A stretch of 64,000 nucleotides of DNA from Rhizoclosmatium globosum (taxonomy: Eukaryota > Chytridiomycota > Chytridiomycetes > Chytridiales > Chytriomycetaceae). The position numbers and the translations under genes are program-made. Within the stretch, counting starts at the first letter, position 1. Every line of letters starts with the position of its first letter. The notes below the pieces were generated by a model. The model made no database searches and had not been told where the DNA came from. It saw only the letters and a list, made by a program, of their open reading frames with translations. The DNA lies in contig MCGO01000052.1 of NCBI GenBank assembly GCA_002104985.1, positions 186,001 through 250,000 on the forward strand. The letters are read 5' to 3'. Of the stretch, positions 36,713 through 46,890 are shown in pieces.

Positions 36713-37497
36713 ATGAAGACATACGTCGAGACCATCAAGAGCACAGTCAACGAGATTCAAATCAATTCAAAGGGAAAGGGGATTCTAGAGCTCAGTATCC
36801 TCACTGGTTCGGTTAGTTCACAAACGACCTCAATCACAGACGTTCCATTTTCAGCCATGTGTCTCATAACTGAATGATGTATTACCATACACAGGGCCCA
36901 ACCGAAGTGCAATACAGCGTAGCCGACCCATCCGAAAAGAACCTTGTCGTAATAACCCAAAACAAGAGGTCACTGATCTTGACAAATGACTTTCCAGAGG
37001 GAACATATTACCTTCCCTGGTACTCTGTCCCCGCGACAAAATCACCACCAAAGGTTGTTCTCTACGTAACTGTGCCGGAAGGCCTCCAATCATTCACATT
37101 GAATGGAAATGTGTGTTCCTTGGACTGGCGAGGACCTGCCCTTGAACGAGGATTCTCAGCTACGATTCATACAGGGTCTGTTAGGGCGCCGAACCTCACT
37201 GCTGGAACCGTGGATGCGAAGACTTCGATGGGGTCTGTTGATATCACTGCGTTGAAGGCAAAGAAGGTGGATTTGTCTGTGGGCACTGGTTCCATCTCAG
37301 CAAAGTCTCGCAAATTCGAAGGGAAAGTTACTGCACATACGTCGGTGGGATCATGCAGCGTGGAGGGCACGACTGTTACCAGTGGATCTGCATATACCCG
37401 TGTGAATGGAGGGAGTGAAGGATTTGTTGGAAGAGAAGGCTCCTCTGGCGCTTTTAAGGCTGCTGTTGGAGTTGGATCGGTGACGCTCCAGTTCTGA
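36713..37497 (+). CDS. Adhesin-like beta-repeat protein, tandem copy 2
   Basis: 233 residues from two exons (36713-36811 and 36895-37497). Same fold and family as the upstream gene, 91 bp away: shared FTLNGNV-SLDW block, GFSAT, GSVDITALKAKKVDLSVGTG strands, and the same C-terminal NGGSEGFVGREGSSGAFKA. It is shorter, because a central block of strands present in copy 1 is missing. It has an intron after the first 33 residues that copy 1 lacks. This points to tandem duplication followed by internal deletion and either intron gain here or loss in copy 1. Confidence 0.75.
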
Positions 37498-37734
37498 GGG
37501 ATTTTCGTTGCATGATCTTGATTGAATAGATTCTTTTCCGGATTTATTCGTATCAATTTCGCAGAGGAAGCTGATTAATTGAGAAAAGGTGTTGTGTATA
37601 CACAAGCTGATGACACTGAGCCGTTTGAGTGCTCAGTGGCTGGTTCAGAATCACCAAAGTGATTGAGGTTCATAGAGGTGGTTTATTATTTAGATACCCG
37701 CATTAACTTTAAGAATGACATATGCCTGGAAGCA

Positions 37735-38310
37735 TCAAGCCGTTGAGGAGATAAGTGCAAGCATATGTTTCAAGTGCACAAGTCCTAGCATCTTCACATA
37801 CATCCGAATCTCCCGCAGCAAGGCACTCTGATCAGGTTTCAGAATTTCCATCGTAGATAACTTGTAGATGATGAGTGACACTCTCCTGCAGATTTCCTCA
37901 TCGGCAAGTTTCTTGAGGGTCAGATGTAAGATAAGGTCGACAGGTTTCATGCCCTGGGCAACACTCCCCGGATTCTTTGTCCGCAAGTGAGCCTCTAGCT
38001 CGTCCAAGTCGTACTTGATTGAATTCTCCGGCTCGACCATTTGTAATGTATGGTTCAGCCATTCGTCAGCAAGGCCCTGGAGGCCGTGCGAGTAGGTTTC
38101 CATCTTCCCATTTGAGTACAGCGAGAACATGACTTCCTCAATGTGCATCAGTTTCTGGTGGAAGGGGACATTTGCGCCAAGAAGGACAGTTATGTCAAGG
38201 GCCACTTCCTCCTTTGGTGACAAGTAGAACCGAAGGTGGGCATCGCTCTTGGTTGTCATGAACATGTTCTTGGAAGAGTATAGTGACTCAGGCCCAATTC
38301 GTAGCGACAT
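37735..38310 (-). CDS. Unknown protein, duplicated family copy B
   Basis: Intronless, 191 residues from MSLRIGPESLYSSKN. The frame stays open upstream to ATGs at 38403 and 38553, so an N-terminal extension (MSHTPKKGGGRKSGAIFF...) is possible. The protein is the paralogue of copy A at 28906 on the other strand, about 9 kb away; shared blocks include MFSLYSNGKM, SHGLQGLADE, LQMVEPENSIKYDL and SALLREIRMYVKMLGLVHLK. Family not recognised. No membrane or secretion signal. Confidence 0.75.
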   Translation of the reverse strand: MSLRIGPESLYSSKNMFMTTKSDAHLRFYLSPKEEVALDITVLLGANVPFHQKLMHIEEVMFSLYSNGKMETYSHGLQGLADEWLNHTLQMVEPENSIKYDLDELEAHLRTKNPGSVAQGMKPVDLILHLTLKKLADEEICRRVSLIIYKLSTMEILKPDQSALLREIRMYVKMLGLVHLKHMLALISSTA

Positions 38311-38553
38311 GTTTCCCTTTGGTAGTGGATCTGATTGAGTTTTGGGTCGGAAAAATATGGCACCACTCTTTCTTCCTCCTCCTTTCTTTGGTGTGTGGCT
38401 CATTAAGACGCAAATAATGCGTGGCAGTGCGACACCGATCGCTAAGTTGCGTGCACAGTTTCTTTGTCTTGGCTGATGGAAGAGTGATGAAATGTATAAC
38501 TTTGTAATTATGGATTCCAAATAACTGCCGGAGGCTTGTGAAGACCATGACAT

Positions 38554-39802
38554 TTAGTATGAAATACCAAGAAAACATGGTGAACAGAAAATAGGCTCTT
38601 TCCACAATCAAGAAAAAGAGCCTGGGTCATTTATTATTTCGAAAGGTGTGGGTTCTCTCTTTTAAGGGCGCCACCCATTTCTTCCTTTTTAATGTTACAT
38701 TTTCAAACACAGCCTATTTAATTCCTTTCAATTAGTTGTGCAGATAATATATGTTAAGATTGTAAAGCAGAGCTTTGAAATCTCGCTTTTTTGTAGTTGA
38801 CTTAGTTTGGAATAGTTAACATGCTTAAATCCAAAATTAAACACAGCTCCATCCAAATCATCATAATAAAAGAAAGTTCCGAATCGTTGAAAAAATACAA
38901 ACAAAATGGTGGCCCCAATCCTGAGTAGCTGTATTCCCAGCACCCAAATCCCTAACGCGCGTTCCAAACCGTAACATTAGAGGAACATCGAATTGAGTTT
39001 GCTGTTCAATCGTTGTATTGCAAAAGATGTCAGTGTTCAGTTGTTAGATCAGAGCTGTTGATTCTGTCCGAATCCAGTCGAAGGGCATCTATCTCCATTC
39101 CCGTCTATATCATTCGTGTTCATTGGCGCGAGACGATTGCGCCGTCCTTCATTGGCAGCTGTGGTCTTGGCTTTGTGTGGGAGAGTCATGTTGGATGAAA
39201 CTTGCCAAACTTAATACCGTTCCACCCGAATTAGTTTCTTTTATTATTTTTTTATTATCTTTCTCTAAGTATGTACTGCCAGAGCCCAACGTGGGGGATT
39301 CCGTTTTAATTGCTGATTCAGTGAGTTGGAATCTACAATTGATCAAAACAGCGTAAGATTTTCATTATTTCGATTTTTAAATAAACTCAAACGATTTTCC
39401 TGCTCCATTTCTTCCCAATAAGCCATAGTTCACCAGGAAGGGGTGATAATTGGGGTATCGGTTGAGATCCCATTGTTCCAAACACACCCAAACATGACCT
39501 AAAAAGCTCGCTTGCGGCAATGAGGAACGGATTGCCGTCCACTTTTGGTTTGCTGAAGATTACAGTTTTTTTACCTTATTCATCAGTGTTATGGCTGCAT
39601 CTTTGTTTACCCAAAACTAAATTAAGAATGTCAGTCGTCATCCAAGCAGAGGTCGCAAGGACAAGAGTCATAGTGATGATTTGATTTAATCAGTTTCGGA
39701 AGGGGTCGGAATCGTGCCTCCCATCACAAATTGGAAAATCATGAAGCCGCATCCCTGGCCAATTCAGAAACTTCCTCAAAACAAGAGCGCATTCAGATAC
39801 AC
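38554..39802. other. Gene-poor stretch
   Basis: About 1.25 kb with only short open frames and no convincing splice-linked coding pattern. AT-rich blocks near 38700-38900 and 39240-39270. No tRNA or repeat recognised. Confidence 0.5.
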
Positions 39803-40880
39803 ATGGGTTTCACTAACGCCAACTTCCCCTTAGTGAGTCGCTGTCTCTTACACTATTGCCATCCCGTTTACTAATCAACACACTCACTTTGGTGAACAGG
39901 GAGACGACGGCCGCACCTACCACGTCGGCACCAAGCTCGGCGAGACTGCCAACAAGATCCTGACTGTGGGCGACCCAGCCAGAGCCAAGCTTATTGCCCA
40001 GACGCACTTTGACAAGGACGTGCCCATCAAGGAAGTCTCTTCGAAGCGTGGATTTGTCACTCTCACTGGAGCCTACAAGGGTGTCCCTGTGTCTATTGTA
40101 GCTATCGGAATGGGAATCTCCATGATGGACTTCTTTGTTCGTGAGGTTAGAGCGGTGACTGAAGGACCCCTCGACATTATTCGGTATGATACCCTTTACC
40201 TGCCCTTATATTCCAAAGTTCCGATTCTATATGTATTCCATAATTTGAATTGATATTAACCGCACCTCTACTGCAACAGATTCGGTTCTTGCGGCTCCAT
40301 CTCCGAGAGAGCCAAAGTCGGAACTCTTGCCGTCGCCACTGACGGTGCAGTCTGTGCCACCAGAAACTACGACCACTTTACCGGAACCGGGGACAACTCT
40401 GCCGGCTTGACAAAATGGTTGAACAAAGTGACTGGACGCAATGATCCTTACCACCTCTCTCAAGTCGTGAAGCCAGATTCCCGTCTCTCTAACAAGCTCG
40501 TTTCCAAGATCAAGGAGGCTGCGGGAGCTGACAATGTAGCAACTGGACTTAATGTTACCGCAGATTCGTTCTACTCTTCTCAAGCCCGTTACGATCCACG
40601 GTTCCCTGATGACAATCAGCAGCTTGTGGAAACAATTCAAAAACGGTACCCCAATGCTATTACTCTTGAAATGGAGTCATTCATGTTGTTGCATCTTGCA
40701 GCTTGTTCTGGGCGTAAGGCGGACGGCTCCGTTGACCCACAGTTGCGAATTCGTGCTGCGGCGACAACCATGATCTTTGCCGACCGTTTGGGAGGTGAAT
40801 TTATCACATATGAGGTGACCGAAAAGCTTGAGGCTTTGGCCGGAAAGGCTTGTCTTGAGACTCTTGTTGAAATGCAGTAG
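39803..40880 (+). CDS. Uridine phosphorylase, copy 1
   Basis: Nucleoside phosphorylase of the PNP/UDP family, 304 residues, which splits uridine with phosphate to uracil and ribose-1-phosphate for pyrimidine salvage. Exons: 39803-39832, 39900-40183, 40280-40880. Motifs: ILTVGDPARAKLIA (phosphate site), SIVAIGMGISMMDFF, RFGSCGSI, and NAITLEMESFMLLHLA with the catalytic-site EMES. The partner copy lies tail-to-tail 69 bp away. Exon 2 is almost identical between the two copies at the DNA level while exon 3 has diverged, which suggests gene conversion. This copy has one intron fewer than its partner. Confidence 0.9.
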
Positions 40881-40949
40881 TATCGTTAAATAAATTTCTT
40901 GTTTATATGGTTGTTCAAGTGCTGATTATAATTTATTCTGGTATAACAC

Positions 40950-42037
40950 TCATTCGTCGTCCTTGCCCCTTTTGCGTTTCTGGGGACTTGCACTTGATTT
41001 AACACCAATCAACGCCTCCAAACATGCTTTACCACCAGATGCTTCCAACTTCTCTGTCGCTTCTGGGCCAGAAATAAATGCCCCACCAACACGATCTGCA
41101 AAAATCATAGTACACGCTGCCGCACGAATTTTGAGAGCGGGATCAACAGAACCATCTTCACGTTTCCCAGAACAAGCTGCCAAATGAAGCAGCATATATG
41201 ATTCCATTTCAAGAGTAATAGCATTTGGGTAACGTTTATGGATAGTCTCGATAAGTGTTTGGTTTTCATCGGCGAAGCGTGGATCAAGACGGGCTTGAGA
41301 AGAGTAGAACGAATCTGCGGTCACATTAAGTCCAGTTGCTACATTCTTTTTTCCGACTGCATCTGCAATTTTATCACGAAGCTGTTGTATTCGTCAGCAT
41401 AATAAACCCAAACAAGCGTGTAGAAACCTCACCAAATTCGATAATTCCGAGTTTGCTTCTACAACTTGAGAGATGTGGTAAGGCTCTGACTTTGCATCCT
41501 TCTTTGATCCTGTAAAGTGGTCGTAGTTTCTTGTGGCACACACAGAACCATCAGTAGCGACAGCGAGGGACCCAACTTTCGCGTCAGTCGAGATAGAGCC
41601 ACAGGACCCAAATCTTGTACGAACATAAGTCTCAGTTTAGTGTACACCCAAGTGTCCACATACCGAATAATGTCAAGTGGTCCTTCAGTCACAGCTCTAA
41701 CCTCACGAACAAAGAAGTCCATCATGGAGATTCCCATTCCGATAGCTACAATAGACACAGGGACACCCTTGTAGGCTCCAGTGAGAGTGACAAATCCACG
41801 CTTCGAAGAGACTTCCTTGATGGGCACGTCCTTGTCAAAGTGCGTCTGGGCAATAAGCTTGGCTCTGGCTGGGTCGCCAACAGTCAGGATCTTGTTGGCA
41901 GTCTCGCCGAGCTTGGTGCCAACGTGGTAGGTGCGGCCGTCGTCTCCCTTCAGAGATGGTTGGTGAGAAGACAGTCAATCCTACTTTAGTATTCTCGAGG
42001 AACTCACTAAGGGGAAGTTGGCGTTGGTAAACTTCAT
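40950..42037 (-). CDS. Uridine phosphorylase, copy 2
   Basis: 308 residues. Exons in coding order: 42037-42008, 41947-41664, 41613-41433, 41381-40950. It carries the same catalytic motifs as copy 1, including NAITLEMESYMLLHLA. It differs by an intron at 41382-41432 (between SELSNL and LRDKIADAVG) that copy 1 lacks, and by a basic tail (SPQKRKRGKDDE) that could be a nuclear signal. Exon 2 differs from copy 1 at about five of 284 bases by eye, although flanking introns are unrelated. Both copies keep the active-site residues, so both are likely functional. Confidence 0.9.
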
Positions 42038-42519
42038 TTGATGTGCGCGGCTTCTTTTTCAGAGATCTGACTCTTTGGTGTTTCTGTCACTGTTTGCTTT
42101 ACGCGGCAAAGATTATCCATCATTTGAAAACTGTGTTATAGATTGTCAGTAAAGTACACATTGTACAGCATATACACATTAGATTTAGAGGTGACAGAGT
42201 CGGAAAACTGTGAATCTATGTGGTTGTAGTTCAAATTGAATATTTAGTTATGCGCAGCCTGAGTGGAAGAGTGCAATATTATTTTACCCCAGCTGGTTTA
42301 TCGTGAATCTTCTATCTTCTTTCTTCTTTCTCTATTTCTCAAAAGCTCAAGCCCCAAACAAGCGAACAACATTCCTCTAATTCAAATCAAAACAAACAAA
42401 TCCCACCCATGCAGGTTTCGCAATCTGATAACAACGAATACACGTCATGCGCTGTCAAGGAAAGGGCGACTATAAAAGTCAGCTGAAGGAACACATTCTT
42501 TCCTCCACAAACATCAATC
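42038..42519. other. Intergenic, no gene seen
   Basis: 482 bp between divergent uridine phosphorylase copy 2 and the dioxygenase gene, presumably holding both promoters. A TATAAAAG element at 42470-42477 lies 50 bp upstream of the dioxygenase ATG and may be its TATA box. Confidence 0.5.
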
Positions 42520-43737
42520 ATGACTGTCGAACAGCTTACAAAAGCAACTGCCGCTCTCAAGATCCAGCCTTTGAAAAGAAACTTCAGCTTGGACGCTTTG
42601 TACCCTTCGTTCAAGGTCCAGCCCCACATTGGAACTGAATTCAAGAGAGGGTAAGTTTCAAATCAAATAAGTGATCTCGACACCATTCTCACTTCATCTT
42701 CACCAAAAAAAGAATCCAAATCCGTGACCTTCTCAAAGCTCCAAATGCCGATGAACTCTTCCTTGACCTCGCTGTCTTGATTGCCGAGAGGAACGTTGTT
42801 TTCTTCCGTGACCAAGATCTTAACTTTGAAGAGCAAAAGGAGTTTGTTGACCGTCTTGGAAAGATTTCTGGAAAGCCAGCTACCTCTGGCCTTCACTCTC
42901 ATCCAATCAGTGAAGAGAGTGATGAGTTTGGTGAAAAGAACTACGAGGTTAGCTCAGTGAAGAACAAGACTTTGGAGCAGGGACGTCGCGACAGATCTGA
43001 ATTCCATTCTCGTGGATTCCACTCAGAGTACGTGTAATCATTGACTTTATATGACATCAAATTGTTAATATTCTTATCTAAACAGTGTTACCTTCGAAGT
43101 TGTTCCACCAGACTACACTGCCTTGCGTCTTCGTGAGCTGCCACCAGAAGGAGGCGACACGCTCTGGGCTAGTTCTTACGAGGCCTACGACCGTCTCTCT
43201 CCTGCATTCGCCAAGTTTGTCGAAGGTCTCACCGCTTTCCACTCCGGCGACGGCTTCATCGCCCTCGAAAAGGCAGGCCTCGTGAAAATCAACGCAGGAC
43301 CACGAGGATCTCCAGAAGATGTCGGAACTCACCTGTCCACTTCTCATCCAGTTGTTCGTACGAACCCAATTACTGGCTGGAAGGGGTTGTACGTCTCATC
43401 TGGATTCACAAAGCGGATCAATGAGCTTTCCAAGGACGAATCGGATGTTGTTTTGCAGCACCTTTTCAACTTGTACTTCCAGAACCATGATTTGCAAGTC
43501 CGATTTAAGTGGGGCAAGCATGATGTTGCTGTGTGGGATAACCGTAGTGCTTTGCACGCTGCTACTGCTGACTTTGACGCTGATGCCTTCATCAGAGTTG
43601 GTGAACGTGCTGCTTCTCTTGGAGAGAAGCCATACTTGGACCCTAACTCTACCTCTCGCCGTGTGGCTCTTGGCTTGGCTCCACCTACTGCTCGCCGTGC
43701 TCACCTGGCTTCGTTGGCAGCTGAAGGAAAGAAGTAA
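42520..43737 (+). CDS. TauD/TfdA-family Fe(II)/2-oxoglutarate dioxygenase
   Basis: 365 residues from exons 42520-42650, 42713-43027, 43086-43737. Fungal members act on taurine or other sulfonates, sulfates or phenoxy acids; the substrate here is not deducible. The iron triad is present: HSD in FHSDVTFE (created by the second splice, GA joined to T), and the distal His in DNRSALHAATAD. The 2-oxoglutarate-binding Arg is probably in the following FIRVGERA. The N-terminal IAERNVVFFRDQDLNFEEQ is the typical TauD lead-in. A single short upstream promoter with TATAAAAG fits an inducible gene. Confidence 0.9.
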
Positions 43738-43940
43738 ATTGTAATTTTGTATTGATGTTCCAAGTTTTGTTCGATAATAAAGTGATGATTCAAGTTGAAT
43801 GTTATTCAAAGTCTGACCAATTCAATTGAATTCCAGCACAAGGTGGACCCTTCCGCCTCACTATCAGAAACAGGAAAAATTAAAAGGTTACAAGGTTTAT
43901 TGGATAGAAGCATGTATCTTTATAGAAATGAAGTTGAAAT

Positions 43941-44909
43941 TTACATGACCAAAGCGGCAACGAGAGCGCTAAGGACACCGATGGCAGCACCAGAGGCCGA
44001 GCCGACCTTGGCAGCAGTGGTGGTGGCAGCTGGAGCAGCACCAGGCAACAAGACAGTGTCGATAACGTGAACAAGAACCTTGTCAGCAAGAACATCAGCA
44101 ACAACAACCTTGGCAGCAGCCTTGTTTCCAGCACCAGAAACAAGGACGTTGGTTCCGTCAAAGGTCACGTTCAAGGTCTGACCAGTGGCGCTGGTGGCAG
44201 CAGCTGGGATGCTCTTGGCCTTGACAATGTCGGTTGAGTGGATGTTTCCTGGCAACACGTGGAGCAGCAAGACCTGCTTGAGCTGCTCAACTGTGAGGGT
44301 CTTGGCGACATCGGCGATGGCGTCGAAAGCCGCGTTGGTTGGGGCAAGAATGGTGACGTTAGACAACTTGGAAACAGTGTCGGCAAGTCCGGCAGTGACA
44401 ATTGCGTTGACAAGGGATGTCAAGTTGGCGGCCTTGGCAGTGTCAACGACGTTGGTTGGTGGGATGAGGACCTGGTCGATAACGTGAACGTATCCACCGT
44501 CGTATTGGTGGGTCTTGACAACGTTGGCGGCTGGGGTGCCGAAGGCTGAAGAAAGCTGGATTCCCTTGGCGGAAGAGCCGGAAGCCTTGACCTCGTTACC
44601 CTGAACAGTGGCGAGGAAACCAGTTCCGTCAAAAGAGGCTCCAGAGAAAGCGGTGGCAGACAGGTGGTAGGTCAACACGTTGGTGAGAGCAGTAATGTCA
44701 GACGCGTTGAAACCAGCCTTGACAACGGCAGCCAAAGCGTCATCAGTTGGAGCAAAGACGGTTCCGTTGAAAGTTGGAACAGCAGAGAGGACGGCTGGGG
44801 AAGTCTTGACCAAAGCGATCAAGGTGTTGGCGTTGGCAGCAGTCAAGGTGTCAATGAGGCCGGCAGCGGAGACAACTGAGGCGAGGAGAGCAGAGGCAAG
44901 GAACTTCAT
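43941..44909 (-). CDS. Secreted FAS1 (fasciclin) domain protein, probably GPI-anchored
   Basis: Intronless, 322 residues. Signal peptide MKFLASALLASVVSAAG, then two fasciclin domains: the first with TVFAPTDDALAAV and YVHVIDQVLIP, the second with VTILAPTNAAFDAI and VLVHVIDTVLLPG. The tail (GSASGAAIGVLSALVAALVM) is a GPI-type signal. FAS1 proteins mediate cell adhesion or cell-wall attachment. Codon use is strongly biased to C/G-ending codons (Val GTC, Ala GCC), which suggests high expression. The ATG at 44909 is chosen because the frame upstream lacks a signal peptide. Two NxT/S glycosylation sites are visible (NGTVF, NASDI). Confidence 0.9.
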   Translation of the reverse strand: MKFLASALLASVVSAAGLIDTLTAANANTLIALVKTSPAVLSAVPTFNGTVFAPTDDALAAVVKAGFNASDITALTNVLTYHLSATAFSGASFDGTGFLATVQGNEVKASGSSAKGIQLSSAFGTPAANVVKTHQYDGGYVHVIDQVLIPPTNVVDTAKAANLTSLVNAIVTAGLADTVSKLSNVTILAPTNAAFDAIADVAKTLTVEQLKQVLLLHVLPGNIHSTDIVKAKSIPAAATSATGQTLNVTFDGTNVLVSGAGNKAAAKVVVADVLADKVLVHVIDTVLLPGAAPAATTTAAKVGSASGAAIGVLSALVAALVM

Positions 44910-45225
44910 TTTAATAGAGTGTTTGTGTATGTTGAAGGAGGAGAATGGTGTGGTTCTTATAGTTTGGTTTCTCGATCTCTTGGTAATGACATTTGAAATC
45001 ATAGCATGGGACTGAATTTCAAAGAATATCACGTGTGAGATGTCTGCGATATTTTGTAATGAAATCGGGAGGCACCGTTTTTCAAATTCAGAGAAAGACT
45101 AGGGTTTCTATGACATTAAAGACTCGGATTTCGGGGCCAATTTGGACGAAAGGATACCATTGAACAAATCAAAGAACTTCATTCATTCATTACTACTTCA
45201 AATGAGCATATCAAAAAGACGCCTT
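44910..45225. other. Intergenic, FAS1 promoter region
   Basis: 316 bp between the start of the FAS1 gene and the end of the chitinase region. No gene seen; it presumably contains the FAS1 promoter and the chitinase 3' UTR. Confidence 0.5.
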
Positions 45226-46890
45226 CTAATTCCAAATCTCTGGGTTTGCTGGAGTCTGACAACGAGTGTTCCAATCCGTACCAACACAAACCTGCCCATT
45301 TGGACAGTCCTTCACAACCCACACATTGTTCTTACACGTAGCAACAGCAGTCGCAGCGCAACCCTTCGAATCAATGTTAGTGTTACACTTGGTTCCATGG
45401 TTACGTCGCGGATCCTTTGACAAGCATCTGTTCATGCCGCAAACAACTTCGACGGTTCTTGCTGTCTCTCACGTCGTTAGATGCTTCCCACGCAATGATT
45501 CCGGCAAGACCGTGGTCCCAGACGTACTGACACTTTTCATACACGGCATAGACGGAGTCGTAAGCGAGCAGGTCCATTGTGGTTGGATTGTATGTGTACG
45601 ATGACTTGGAGGCGCTGTCCCAGTATTCCGTGCTTCCGGCAAGTGGGATCTGGGAATAATCGCAGTTTCCGGAAGGACATTGGGTGTTGTAGGAATCGGA
45701 ACCGGGGCCGTTAGTTGGTTGGTTGATTCCGGTTGTGTTTCCAAAGACTTGCGAGTACATTGCGACGCCAATGTTGATTTTGCTTGCGGGGACTCCATAA
45801 CCGAGGTAAGCCTTGACAGCGAGATCGACGGAGAAGTGAGCGTATGGCTCCACAGTGTATACGTTACTGTGAGGACCTGAAATCTCGTCTCCCCATGCCG
45901 AAGACTTGAAATCGTCTGATTAGATTGACCGGATAAATTAGTAATAAGTTATGCAAAAACGCACCCCACACTCGAGAGATACTCACAAGTCATAACATTA
46001 AAGTAATCCAAATACTTGATCATAGCCGGAAACGGAAGAGCCGTCATCCTCGCCGGGTTCGGCGTAACACACCCTGTGATTTCAAACTTGGTCAACCCAG
46101 CTGCATCAAGGCGATTCCTCAAAATCTCCAAAAACTTTGCAAAGTTGGCTGGATCGTCTGGAGACGCCTCGTTCCCGTTCCCGTAGTTGTCTTCAGGTGT
46201 GTCTTGCACGTATTCCCAGTCAATGTCGACACGGTTGAAGAGACCTGGATATTGCTTCAAGACGTCCATAATTCCGTCGACAAAGAGTTCAGGAGTTCGC
46301 ATGGCGCTGGAAAAGTACGTGGATCCTGTCCATCCTCCGATTGCGAGGCCAAAGTTGAATTTGTTGCCGGCCCTAATTATTCAGGGTGTCAGTAATCAAG
46401 TTGAAAGGAAATTAGGTTTTCCCCCTCACTTTCGGAGCTTCATAAACTGCCCAAAGTTACCGTAGTATGCCTGGCCTGGCGCATCTGGCGGTGAAACAGA
46501 ATGGATCGAAGGGTTATCTGAGTTCTTGGAATTGAATTGCTGCTCGAAATCGGAAAAGTTGTCGTTGGATACAGGGACTTCGCTCATTGTCTCGGTAGTC
46601 TTGTTTGCAATGGTGTAGAAAGCGTAGGTGACATCGGTCAAGAGCTTAATTGGTAGATCAGCTGGCTGGTAGTTTTCGTAAGGGGGTCCGTTGTTGTCTG
46701 GGTGGCCCGGGTAGTTTGGGTTCTTGTAGGTTCCCCAGTTTGCGTAGTAGGCAACTAAACGCTTGCCAGAGGGGAACTTGGTGACATCGGGGTTGAGAGG
46801 TGCCTTGAATGTGTCTGATGCCGAAGCAGTATCGATAGCCATTGTGGTCGCAATGGCAGCGAAGGCGAGAAGTACAGACAGCGGCTGCAT
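45226..46890 (-). CDS. GH18 chitinase-like glycosidase with cysteine-rich C-terminal segment out of frame
   Basis: Exons in coding order: 46890-46430, 46372-45987, 45915-45401 (453 residues to a TAA at 45401). The protein has a signal peptide (MQPLSVLLAFAAIATTMA) and a GH18 barrel: LVAYYANWG, FGLAIGGWTGSTYF, the catalytic VDIDWEY (DxxDxDxE type), DYFNVMTYD, and AGIIAWEASND at strand 8. Beyond that, a cysteine-rich segment (RCLSKDPRRNHGTKCN, TCKNNVWVVKDCPNGQVC) runs to a stop at 45226 in a different frame and looks like a chitin-binding module. No phase-compatible intron joins them, so there is either a frameshift or an unusual splice. Chitinases remodel the fungal wall or digest chitin. Confidence 0.8.

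Noticed and set aside
39013..39356. Short plus-strand frames in the gap before uridine phosphorylase
   Set aside because: No domain, no paralogue, no splice-linked continuation; length is expected by chance.
43880..44161. Leu-rich minus-strand frame near the FAS1 gene
   Set aside because: Frame-shifted shadow of the FAS1 C-terminus.
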